Below, in pieces: positions 1 through 5,368 of a stretch of 6,313 nt of DNA. The stretch's first letter is position 1; the number at the start of each line of letters is the position of its first letter. The notes below the pieces were generated by a model. The model did not search any database. It was not told the DNA's origin and saw only the letters and a list, made by a program, of their open reading frames with translations. This stretch comes from Blastocatellia bacterium. Its GTDB lineage: Bacteria; Acidobacteriota; Blastocatellia; Pyrinomonadales; Pyrinomonadaceae. The translations under genes and the position numbers were made by a program. The stretch is taken from contig PSRF01000347.1 of the NCBI GenBank assembly GCA_003175865.1, positions 1 to 6,313 of the forward strand. The letters are read 5' to 3'.

Positions 1-14
1 AGGCTTGTCGGACA

Positions 15-635
15 TCAGTCCATCTTTTTCGCGTCTTTTATCTCTTGCTCGACTGCTTTCTTCGCTTCCTTCGCCTGTCGATCACTCAGTCCCAGATCTT
101 GCAATGTACGTCCGATGCTTCTTCCCGATGCAAGGCCGGCAAGAATTGAATCGCGTGTAATGTTTGGGAAGCGCGAATGCAGGTTCTGACCGAGTCTCGT
201 CGCCGCAACATAATTGCCGAAGGTAAGTTGCGGATTTGCAGCTAATGCTGTCTGGTATCCCGCTCGCAAACTGTTCGCGTTCGTGTGCAACGTCTTTGCA
301 ATTCCGGGATGATCGCGAAGATCGTCGTCGGCGCGTTTGAGATTCTGACTCGAGATGCGTGCACGCTCGAGACCTGAGTTGGAACGACCATTCGAACGGT
401 CAGAAGCTGTTCCCAGCCCCGAATCTGAACGACCGCTCGATCGTTCTGAAGCATTTCCTAATCCGCGGTCAACACCTACTCCTGACGGTGGTCCACCCAT
501 ACCCCCGCTTGCACCACGACCGTTACCACCTCCACCACCATGACCATGCCCCTGGGCCAACCCTGACGTTGTAACAAATGCGGAAATCGCTAAAACGAAA
601 CCGACACAAAGAACATAACGACTAATAAAATTCAT
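15..635 (-). CDS. Secreted Gly-rich hypothetical protein with tandem 15-residue repeat
   Basis: This is a 206-residue protein of unknown function. Residues 1-28 form a Sec signal peptide (hydrophobic FVLAISAF core, probable cleavage after GLAQ), so the product is probably periplasmic or secreted. Residues 29-55 are Gly/His-rich and low in complexity. Residues 58-72 and 73-87 are two copies of a 15-residue Ser/Arg/Gly repeat (GLGNASERSSGRSDS and GLGTASDRSNGRSNS), and a third copy begins at 88 (GLERAR). Residues 100-206 look like a folded, mostly helical domain ending in a Lys/Glu-rich tail. I chose the ATG at 635 because AAAGGAGG lies 6 nt upstream and the signal peptide then starts at residue 1. 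An in-frame start at 674 would add 13 residues before the signal peptide and bypass this site. The gene lies 112 nt downstream of the FKBP gene on the same strand, so the two may be co-transcribed. No family is recognised. Confidence 0.85.
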   Translation of the reverse strand: MNFISRYVLCVGFVLAISAFVTTSGLAQGHGHGGGGGNGRGASGGMGGPPSGVGVDRGLGNASERSSGRSDSGLGTASDRSNGRSNSGLERARISSQNLKRADDDLRDHPGIAKTLHTNANSLRAGYQTALAANPQLTFGNYVAATRLGQNLHSRFPNITRDSILAGLASGRSIGRTLQDLGLSDRQAKEAKKAVEQEIKDAKKMD

Positions 636-641
636 AATGCG

Positions 642-649
642 CCTCCTTT
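642..649 (-). promoter_or_regulatory. Strong Shine-Dalgarno site that fixes the start of the Gly-rich protein
   Basis: On the minus strand AAAGGAGG is followed by a 6-nt spacer and the ATG at 635. It decides the start codon against the longer reading from 674. Confidence 0.7.
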
Positions 650-747
650 GAACAGTACATCTGAAGGGAGGCATGAATGATAAGTGACGTTAGATTGCTT
701 TCGTGGTTTTTAGGTGAAATATAATGAGGATGTAACACGCCTGAGCG

Positions 748-1281
748 TTATTTCACGCCCATTAGTTCAACCTCGAAATAAAGTGTGGCATTTGGTGGAA
801 TGTCAGGTGGTCTTCCCATCGGACCATAACCAAGCTGAGGCGGAATGATGAGTTTGCGCTTGCCTCCGACCTTCATGGTCATCAGGGCTTCGTCCCAACC
901 TTTGATAACTCGACCAGTTCCTATCTGAAAATCGGCCGGCACTCCCCTATCATAAGAGCTGTCAAATTGTTTTCCGTTTTCAAGTTTGCCGACGTAATGA
1001 ACGGTGACGGTTTGTCCTTTTCGGGGTGTAGCCCCGGTGCCTTCCACAAGCTCAACATACTTGAGTCCCGACGGTGTTGTAATCTCAGCACCCGCTCCAC
1101 CACGACGCGTCAACACGTAAACGACGGCAGAGATCGCTATTACGGCGACGAGCCCCATGGCAACGATGCGAAAGGTACGGACCTTTGCAGATTCAGTGCG
1201 CTGAGCTACAGCTTGCGACGATGGCGCAACGCGCGGACGTTTCTTGGCTTTATTAATTTTCCGGTGTCGACTCTGCGGCAC
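748..1281 (-). CDS. Membrane-anchored FKBP-type peptidyl-prolyl cis-trans isomerase
   Basis: This protein should catalyse cis-trans isomerisation of prolyl bonds and so assist folding of exported proteins. It has 177 residues. Residues 1-36 are strongly basic and residues about 38-57 form one transmembrane segment ([19 protein letters not shown]), which suggests an N-in anchor with the catalytic domain in the periplasm. Residues 68-177 are a single complete FKBP domain. The residues lining the FKBP12 pocket are all present by motif: Y96 (VHYVG), F106-D107 (FDSS), V125-I126 and W129 (VIKGWDEAL), Y152 (LGYG) and F169 (LYFEVEL). The start is a GTG at 1281, with GGAAGGA about 10 nt upstream; no in-frame ATG precedes it. 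A good sigma70-like promoter lies 47-75 nt upstream. It is not a trigger factor or SlyD type, since it lacks their extra domains. Confidence 0.95.
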   Translation of the reverse strand: MPQSRHRKINKAKKRPRVAPSSQAVAQRTESAKVRTFRIVAMGLVAVIAISAVVYVLTRRGGAGAEITTPSGLKYVELVEGTGATPRKGQTVTVHYVGKLENGKQFDSSYDRGVPADFQIGTGRVIKGWDEALMTMKVGGKRKLIIPPQLGYGPMGRPPDIPPNATLYFEVELMGVK

Positions 1282-1327
1282 TGATGATTATTCCTTCCGT
1301 TTGCGAGTAGAAAATGTGGGAAGCCAC

Positions 1328-1356
1328 CTTATACAGATTAGGACGAGGGTTTTCAA
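1328..1356 (-). promoter_or_regulatory. Predicted sigma70-type promoter for the FKBP gene
   Basis: Read on the minus strand, TTGAAA (1351-1356) and TATAAG (1328-1333) are separated by exactly 17 nt. They match the housekeeping -35 and -10 boxes at 5/6 and 5/6. The promoter lies 47 nt upstream of the GTG start of the FKBP gene and just outside the 1375-1562 inverted-repeat element. Confidence 0.55.
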
Positions 1357-1374
1357 GCGAAGCCCCTTACCGTT

Positions 1375-1562
1375 TAGTAGTGACATCGTGTCAGCATTCA
1401 AGCTCTTCTGTCGGACCGCGTACGTCGCGGGCGCCAGATAGAAATGCTTATTAGCAATTTGAAAACAGACATTTATAATGCAGGTTATTGCCTTCGACAT
1501 TTGCGCCCGAGACGTACGCGGTCCGACAGAAGAGCTTGAATGCTAATACGACGTCACTACTA
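1375..1562. repeat. 188-bp inverted-repeat element (MITE-like or large intergenic palindrome)
   Basis: Two 60-bp arms (1375-1434 and 1503-1562) are reverse complements of each other with only 4 mismatches. They include a perfect 34-bp core (1393-1426 against 1511-1544) and flank a 68-bp AT-rich spacer. Transcribed in either direction, this could form a very long hairpin. There is no room for a transposase, and no convincing target-site duplication is visible at the edges. The equal arm lengths and the position between two divergent genes fit a non-autonomous mobile or REP/BIME-like element. The arms read open in several frames and add spurious N-termini to neighbouring ORFs, including the acetyltransferase. 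Confidence 0.8.
1451..1479 (+). promoter_or_regulatory. Possible outward promoter inside the inverted-repeat spacer
   Basis: TTAGCA (1451-1456) and a perfect TATAAT (1474-1479) are 17 nt apart in the spacer of the 188-bp element and face the acetyltransferase gene. A transcript from here would start near 1486 and carry the whole right arm as its leader. The -35 match is only 4/6 and the spacer is AT-rich, so chance is possible. Confidence 0.4.
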
Positions 1563-1592
1563 CAAAGCAACGGAACCACGGTACATAACTTA

Positions 1593-2135
1593 ATGATAAC
1601 CACCCCCAATCTGAATCTTATTCCTTGCGAGTTGAAACATTTTGAGGCGATTCTCAATGATCCATCTGTGCTTGCTTCGCTGCTCGGAGTGACAGTTTTT
1701 GAAAACTGGTTTGATTTCCCTGGGGTCGCTGGTATTGAGGCGATCACGCATAGCTACAACTATCTCAAAGCGCATCCAGAGGCGACGGGTTGGTGGATGT
1801 ATCTTTTTATTCACCGCGAAGACAACTCGCTGATCGGCTATGGAGGCTACAAGGGCAAGGCCGATGCGGAAGGAATGGTCGAGATTGGCTACGCAATAAT
1901 TGATTCCTATCGGTGTCGTGGTCTTGCAAGTGACGCAGCTCAAGGACTCGTCGATCACGCATTTAGACATGATCACGTTTTGACAGTGGATGCACACACG
2001 CTGCCGGAGCGCAACGCATCAGTCAGGGTCTTGGAAAAAATTGGCATGAAGCATGTCGGAACCGCGAGCGATCCAGATGTTGGCGAGGTATGGCATTGGC
2101 GACTTGAAAGGGACGAGTGGAGGGAAAGAACTTGA
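1593..2135 (+). CDS. GNAT family N-acetyltransferase (RimJ/RimL-like)
   Basis: This should transfer an acetyl group from acetyl-CoA to an amine; the substrate cannot be read from the sequence. It is a cytoplasmic protein of 180 residues, the usual length for the family. The acetyl-CoA pyrophosphate-binding loop (motif A, R/Q-x-x-G-x-G/A) is R107-C-R-G-L-A112, followed by the helix SDAAQGLVDHAF. The C-terminal signature N141-ASVRVLEKIGM is typical of the RimJ/RimL/Acetyltransf_3 group. A central strand (residues 80-104, IGYGGYKG through VEIGYAI) matches the fold. The ATG at 1593 is chosen. A TTG at 1488 would lengthen the protein by 35 residues, but that stretch is entirely encoded by the right arm of the inverted repeat and the linker, and it has no family similarity. 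The ribosome binding site before 1593 is weak. The gene is probably monocistronic. Confidence 0.9.
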   Translation: MITTPNLNLIPCELKHFEAILNDPSVLASLLGVTVFENWFDFPGVAGIEAITHSYNYLKAHPEATGWWMYLFIHREDNSLIGYGGYKGKADAEGMVEIGYAIIDSYRCRGLASDAAQGLVDHAFRHDHVLTVDAHTLPERNASVRVLEKIGMKHVGTASDPDVGEVWHWRLERDEWRERT

Positions 2136-2362
2136 GTGACAGATGATTGAACTTTGTAAATAACAGTCGGGAATCACGGCTTGCCCCCGCCAGACTTTCA
2201 ATTAGTAAGGCTTATTTCTCATTTATCATTTATCAGCTGTTATTTTTCATTTTTGTTGGAATTAGTCCTAAACGTCGAAGGTCTCCTTTCACATTCGCCG
2301 CAGCGCCACGCGATGGAGAAAATGAAAAATCAGAACTGATAAATGAGAAATAAGGATTTAGT
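2136..2362. other. Intergenic gap between acetyltransferase and dehydrogenase genes
   Basis: The gap of 227 bp is mostly occupied by the heptamer inverted repeat at 2211-2354. No credible small ORF is present, and I see no promoter with both boxes at acceptable spacing. Confidence 0.5.
2211..2354. repeat. AT-rich inverted repeat built from degenerate heptamers (TCATTTA type)
   Basis: The left arm (2211-2254) and right arm (about 2318-2354) are reverse complements. Each has a perfect 18-bp outer part (2211-2228 against 2337-2354), followed by a T-rich inner part. The left arm reads in 7-base steps: TTATTTC, TCATTTA, TCATTTA, TCAGCTG, TTATTTT, TCATTTT. It carries one more unit than the right arm, as expected from slippage. 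The loop (about 2255-2317) is more GC-rich. The right arm ends at the AAGGA ribosome binding site (2352-2356) of the next gene, so hairpin formation could affect its translation. Confidence 0.75.
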
Positions 2363-3451
2363 ATGCCCGTTGTCGCTGCTATTCCAAAACCAAATGCTCC
2401 TGTTGAACTGCGAGAAGTTGCCGAGCCGGAGTTAGAAAACGACTCCGCGCTGCTTCGAGTCGATCTTTCCGAGGTTTGTGGAACGGATGTTTATCTGCAG
2501 CAAGGAAAGTTGGCGAATGTGCCTTACCCTCTCGTTCCCGGGCACGTCTCAGTTGGTACGCTCGAAAAGATCAGAGGTACAGTTTCCGATATCAATGGCA
2601 ACAACTTTCGCGAAGGCGATCGCGTAACGTTCCTTGACGTTCATCGAACATGCAACGCGTGTTGGTATTGCTTAGTCGCAAAAACAACAACGCGTTGTCC
2701 ACACCGAAAAGTTTACGGAATAACTTATGGTCTCGACGATGGTCTCTGTGGCGGCTGGGCCAGTCACGTCTATCTAAAGCCCGGAACACGTGTCATCAAC
2801 CTGGAGGCTGACAAGGAAACCTTTATGTCCGGAGGTTGTGCGCTGCCCACGTCAGTACATGCAGTCGAACGTGCTGACATAAAGCTCGGTTACACGGTTC
2901 TCGTTCTTGGTTCAGGTCCAGTTGGAATCAACTCGATCATTCTGTCGCTGATGCGCGGTGCGTTACAAGTGCTCTGCATTGGCGCACCTGAAACGCGACT
3001 CGCTGCGGCTAAAAAGGTTGGCGCATCAGACATTCTCAACTTTGAAACACACGCGGAACAGCAACGACTCGAGTGGGTGTTATCACAAACTGCCGGACGT
3101 GGTGCTGATGTGACAATCGAAGCGACGGGAGCGGCTGAAGCAGTCGTGCAGGCGATGAGATTCACTCGCGATGCTGGTATCGTAGTAATCGTTGGTCAAT
3201 ACACTGACCATGGACCAACCACATTCAACCCTCACCTGGATTTGAATAAGAAACATCTGGACGTGCGAGGTTGTTGGGGATCAGATTTTTCGCACTTCTA
3301 CCGTGCAGCGCAGATCGTGTCGAATGAAAAGCGATGTTCACCATGGCGGGAAATAGAAGTGAAAAAGTTTGGTTTAGGCGATGCCAACGAAGCGCTTGCA
3401 GAAGTCGCAGACGGTCGCGTCCTGAAGGCGCTGATCGATCCGCGACAATGA
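2363..3451 (+). CDS. Zinc-type medium-chain dehydrogenase (alcohol dehydrogenase family)
   Basis: This is a probable NAD(P)-dependent oxidoreductase of the MDR superfamily, acting on an unidentified alcohol or polyol in the cytoplasm. It has 362 residues, full length for the family. The N-terminal GroES-like domain has catalytic-zinc ligands C39 (EVCGTD), H61 (VPGHVSVG) and C159 (GGCALPTS). A structural-zinc lobe has C97, C100, C103 and C112 (C-x2-C-x2-C-x8-C). The Rossmann domain begins at about 178, with G183-S-G-P-V-G188. No acidic residue is evident after the second strand (VLCIGAPETR), so cofactor preference is uncertain. The usual GHE motif reads GHV: the Glu next to the zinc-ligand His is Val62. 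The start ATG has AAGGA 6 nt upstream. A strong hairpin follows the stop codon. No flanking pathway genes identify the substrate. Confidence 0.9.
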   Translation: MPVVAAIPKPNAPVELREVAEPELENDSALLRVDLSEVCGTDVYLQQGKLANVPYPLVPGHVSVGTLEKIRGTVSDINGNNFREGDRVTFLDVHRTCNACWYCLVAKTTTRCPHRKVYGITYGLDDGLCGGWASHVYLKPGTRVINLEADKETFMSGGCALPTSVHAVERADIKLGYTVLVLGSGPVGINSIILSLMRGALQVLCIGAPETRLAAAKKVGASDILNFETHAEQQRLEWVLSQTAGRGADVTIEATGAAEAVVQAMRFTRDAGIVVIVGQYTDHGPTTFNPHLDLNKKHLDVRGCWGSDFSHFYRAAQIVSNEKRCSPWREIEVKKFGLGDANEALAEVADGRVLKALIDPRQ

Positions 3452-3463
3452 CTCCTGAGAGAT

Positions 3464-3486
3464 ACCACCGGTTTCATACCGGTGGT
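3464..3486 (+). repeat. REP-like hairpin, copy 1 (may also terminate the dehydrogenase transcript)
   Basis: A perfect 9-bp stem (ACCACCGGT / ACCGGTGGT) encloses a TTCAT loop, starting 12 nt after the stop codon of the dehydrogenase. It is followed by a short T-containing run (CATTTTCT). It is the most symmetrical of four related copies in this gap. The T-run is weak for a Rho-independent terminator, so that role is inferred. Confidence 0.7.
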
Positions 3487-3524
3487 GCTTCATTTTCTAC
3501 CTGGCACAGCCACTCAAATCGGTT

Positions 3525-3714
3525 CTCAGATACCACCGACTTCACGTCGGTTGGAGAGTCAGTTTACGTCGCGACCTGTTGCAACCGACTGCGCAAGGTC
3601 TTCGCATCCGACAAAGTGGTATTTCGACTTATTTAAGAAACATTAGGAGAGACAGTTTCAGGCGAGGTAGCGGAAGCTGACACTCCAACCGACATGAAGT
3701 CGGTGGTATCTCAG
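3525..3714. repeat. 190-bp inverted repeat bounded by REP-like copies 2 and 3
   Basis: The outer 38 bp on each side (3525-3562 and 3677-3714) are reverse complements with 3 mismatches. Each contains one 23-nt REP-like hairpin (3532-3554 on plus; 3685-3707 on minus). Weaker complementarity continues inward for some 20 bp (GTCAG, TT, CG matches). The central part (about 3585-3655) shows no feature. The arrangement, two head-to-head REPs around a spacer, resembles a BIME or a small non-autonomous element. Confidence 0.75.
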
Positions 3715-3751
3715 CCCTAAGATTCATTGTTGATTAGGCCAAAGTTTAAGA

Positions 3752-3774
3752 ACCACCAGCATGAAATTGGTGGT
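3752..3774 (-). repeat. REP-like hairpin, copy 4, beyond the 3' end of the Spy-like gene
   Basis: Read on the minus strand it has an ACCACCA / TGGTGGT stem with the TTCAT motif in the loop, 14 nt beyond the stop codon of the membrane-anchored Spy-like gene. The inner three stem positions pair poorly in this copy. It may stabilise or end the operon mRNA, but no clear U-tract follows. Confidence 0.6.
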
Positions 3775-3788
3775 ATGGTGTTCATAGT

Positions 3789-4178
3789 TTAAGGCCCGTC
3801 GTCACCCCTTGGTCGTCCTCTTCGTGACCGCATCTCATCACGCATCTTCTGAAACTGCTGCCACTGCTCCTGATTCAAAACCTGCTGCAAACGATCGTCC
3901 GCCTGTTTGCGAATATCGTTGACTTTAGGTTCCGACTCTTTCCGCAACGCACGTAGCTGCTCGCGCGTGTCACTAAATATCTGCTGCACCTTCGTTTTTT
4001 GATCAGCATTCAGCTGCAGCCGTTCTGACAGCTGTTCAAACCGATCACGTGGTGCGGCGAGGTTTCTTGCCCACCCACGATAAACGTTCAGCGCAAGAAT
4101 GCCAGCTGCAAATCCCAATAAAAAGATAATTGCGGCCGCAAATCGAACTTGCCATCGACTCTTGGTTATGTAGTCCAT
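3789..4178 (-). CDS. Membrane-anchored Spy/CpxP-like protein (possible CnrX-type sensor)
   Basis: This is a 129-residue protein, last gene of the sigma operon. A short cytoplasmic stretch is followed by one transmembrane segment (about residues 13-33, FAAAIIFLLGFAAGILALNVY). The rest is a charged, helical periplasmic domain (about 43-120), rich in Arg, Gln and Glu. Two degenerate LTxxQ motifs, L56-N-A-D-Q60 and L101-N-Q-E-Q105, with about 45 residues between them match the Spy/CpxP fold. Spy and CpxP are periplasmic chaperones or stress sensors, and the related CnrX is a membrane-anchored metal sensor. The periplasmic part has no His or Cys, so the CnrX metal site is not evident and a misfolding or envelope-damage signal seems more likely (inference). 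The start lies 2 nt after the anti-sigma stop codon, which points to coupled translation. The tail (RSRRGRPRGDDGP) is very basic and probably disordered. Confidence 0.85.
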   Translation of the reverse strand: MDYITKSRWQVRFAAAIIFLLGFAAGILALNVYRGWARNLAAPRDRFEQLSERLQLNADQKTKVQQIFSDTREQLRALRKESEPKVNDIRKQADDRLQQVLNQEQWQQFQKMRDEMRSRRGRPRGDDGP

Positions 4179-4180
4179 AA

Positions 4181-4663
4181 TTACTTTGCCTCGTCATCAT
4201 CGGCATAAATCGTGTTAAGCACCTGATCGTAACTTAACTGGTCGTCAGATGAATTCTGATCGAGTATGACTCCCTCTGCTGAATAAGAATTCAACGCAAT
4301 CGTCTGCTGGTCGTTAACCGTTGGACCAGGAGCAACAAAACTCAAGGCGGCTAGTGCTGCAGTTGTGACCGCCATTGACGACACCAACGCACCAGCCGCT
4401 CGCCACAACTTCAACAGCGCAGGTACGTTTTCCGCCTGTCGCTCGCGCAAAGCGGCCAGAACTCTGGACTGAAAGAATGGAGAAGGCTCGACCACAACAC
4501 GCGCGCGCTCCTTTACAACCAGACTCGCCACCTGCGCAGCTTCAAAAGCACGACTACACTCATCACACGACGGCAGGTGCTCTCGAATCGCTGTTAACTG
4601 CTCAATGGCGAGACTCTGGAACGGAACACTCTCGAGAAGTTCGATTATGTGTTTCTTTTTCAT
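4181..4663 (-). CDS. Zinc-finger transmembrane anti-sigma factor
   Basis: This protein probably holds the ECF sigma factor encoded just upstream at the membrane until a periplasmic signal arrives. It has 160 residues. The N-terminal domain carries the anti-sigma zinc-binding signature H-x3-C-x2-C (EHLPSCDEC, His29, Cys33 and Cys36 from the ATG start). A single transmembrane helix spans about residues 89-111 (AAGALVSSMAVTTAALAALSFVA). A short acidic, Ser/Asp-rich periplasmic tail of about 50 residues follows. I chose the ATG at 4663, whose A is shared with the TGA stop of the sigma gene (TGATG) and which has AAGG 6 nt upstream. A GTG at 4666 would add one residue and is equally possible. The overlap implies translational coupling and near 1:1 production with the sigma factor. 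The short periplasmic tail leaves little room for signal recognition, which suggests the partner Spy-like protein is the sensor (inference). Confidence 0.88.
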   Translation of the reverse strand: MKKKHIIELLESVPFQSLAIEQLTAIREHLPSCDECSRAFEAAQVASLVVKERARVVVEPSPFFQSRVLAALRERQAENVPALLKLWRAAGALVSSMAVTTAALAALSFVAPGPTVNDQQTIALNSYSAEGVILDQNSSDDQLSYDQVLNTIYADDDEAK

Positions 4664-5211
4664 CACTCACCTTCACCTTCTAACTTCAGTTCCCTTCCCG
4701 TTTTGCGATGGGTCAACAATCTCTCCATCGCTTCTCGAACTCGTCGGCGCGCGCGGAAGGCCCTAACCTTCACTTTCGATTCGGACCAGCCGGTCGCTTC
4801 CGCGACTTCCTTCACCGTCGCATCCTCTCCATCAATCATTGTCAGCGCGAGACGATCTTCCGGAGATAGAACACCAAGTAGTCGTTCTGCTAGATCTGCT
4901 GCAATAACATCCTGCTCAGCTGATGGCATGTCTCCGCCAACAGTCGTGAGTTTCTGATCGAGCCAATCATTTTCATCGTCACTCAAATCAGACATCGAAG
5001 ACTCTGGTCGTCGCTTCGCACTTCGAATCATGTTTAAGCAAGTGTTCGTCGCGATCCTCGTCAACCAACCTTCCATCGATCCACGTCCCTCGTAACTCTC
5101 GAGTTGAGTAAACGCTTTTAGGAAAACGTCCTGTGCAGCTTCTTCAACTGTGGCGCGTTCGCGAAAGAACCTGCTGGCAATACTAAATACTCTTGGGCTA
5201 TAGCGCCGCAT
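4663..5211 (-). CDS. ECF-type sigma-70 family RNA polymerase sigma factor (5' end unresolved)
   Basis: This directs RNA polymerase to promoters of its own regulon, probably including this operon. From the ATG at 5211 the product has 182 residues. Region 2 is recognisable at residues 1-70 (MRRYSPRVFSIASRFF, EEAAQDVFLKAFTQL, GWLTRIATNTCLN). After a linker rich in Ser and Asp, region 4 spans about 112-170, with the helix-turn-helix VKEVAEATGWSESKVKVRAF. The real gene almost certainly begins upstream. The same frame stays open to 5337 and encodes LARQAQSGDESAFAEI directly before Met1, which is the usual start of sigma region 2. That extension contains no ATG, GTG or TTG, and is closed by a TAG at 5338-5340. 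The stop overlaps the start of the anti-sigma gene by 1 nt. The upstream neighbour, a Spy-like gene, ends about 30 nt before the open frame. Confidence 0.88.
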   Translation of the reverse strand: MRRYSPRVFSIASRFFRERATVEEAAQDVFLKAFTQLESYEGRGSMEGWLTRIATNTCLNMIRSAKRRPESSMSDLSDDENDWLDQKLTTVGGDMPSAEQDVIAADLAERLLGVLSPEDRLALTMIDGEDATVKEVAEATGWSESKVKVRAFRARRRVREAMERLLTHRKTGRELKLEGEGE

Positions 5212-5337
5212 GATTTCTGCAAAAGCCGACTCATCGCCTGATTGTGCCTGACGCGCCAGCTCCAGCTCCGGCGTCTGTTCGTAATCGTTCCGCAGAAGCG
5301 TTCCCTCATCAGTTTTGTTAAGGAAGGCGAACTCATT
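5212..5337 (-). other. Probable N-terminal coding extension of the sigma factor without a canonical start
   Basis: The sigma frame continues for 42 codons upstream of the ATG at 5211, up to the TAG at 5338-5340. The part nearest Met1 (ELELARQAQSGDESAFAEI) matches the expected beginning of sigma region 2. No ATG, GTG or TTG occurs in frame. Possible starts are a CTG at 5295 preceded by GAGGGA, the ATG at 5336 in another frame joined by a frameshift, or the in-frame ATG at 5358 (MEGGLR) if the TAG is a recent nonsense change or a sequencing error. Confidence 0.65.
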
Positions 5338-5368
5338 CTATCGAAGTCCGCCCTCCATGGGGGAAGGT

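Noticed and set aside
967..1284. 105-residue plus-strand ORF
   Set aside because: It is the reverse of the FKBP gene, whose active-site residues are fully conserved.
1488..1592. Longer acetyltransferase start at TTG 1488
   Set aside because: The added 35 residues come from the right arm of the inverted repeat and linker. The left arm encodes nearly the same peptide (YAVRQKSLNA) on the other strand, so it is repeat sequence and not protein.
1590..1997. 135-residue minus-strand ORF opposite the acetyltransferase
   Set aside because: It is antisense to a clear GNAT gene and its peptide shows no domain; its openness follows from the codon use of the true gene.
3334..3636. 100-residue plus-strand ORF running from the dehydrogenase into the REP region
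   Set aside because: It overlaps the dehydrogenase in another frame and then reads through palindromic repeats; no coding character is visible.
3464..3774. CRISPR-like array from repeated palindromes
   Set aside because: The four copies alternate in orientation, spacing is irregular, and there are no uniform spacers.
5118..5336. 72-residue ORF on the minus strand starting at ATG 5336
   Set aside because: It overlaps the sigma gene in another frame and its peptide resembles no family. It is relevant only as a possible frameshifted start of the sigma gene.
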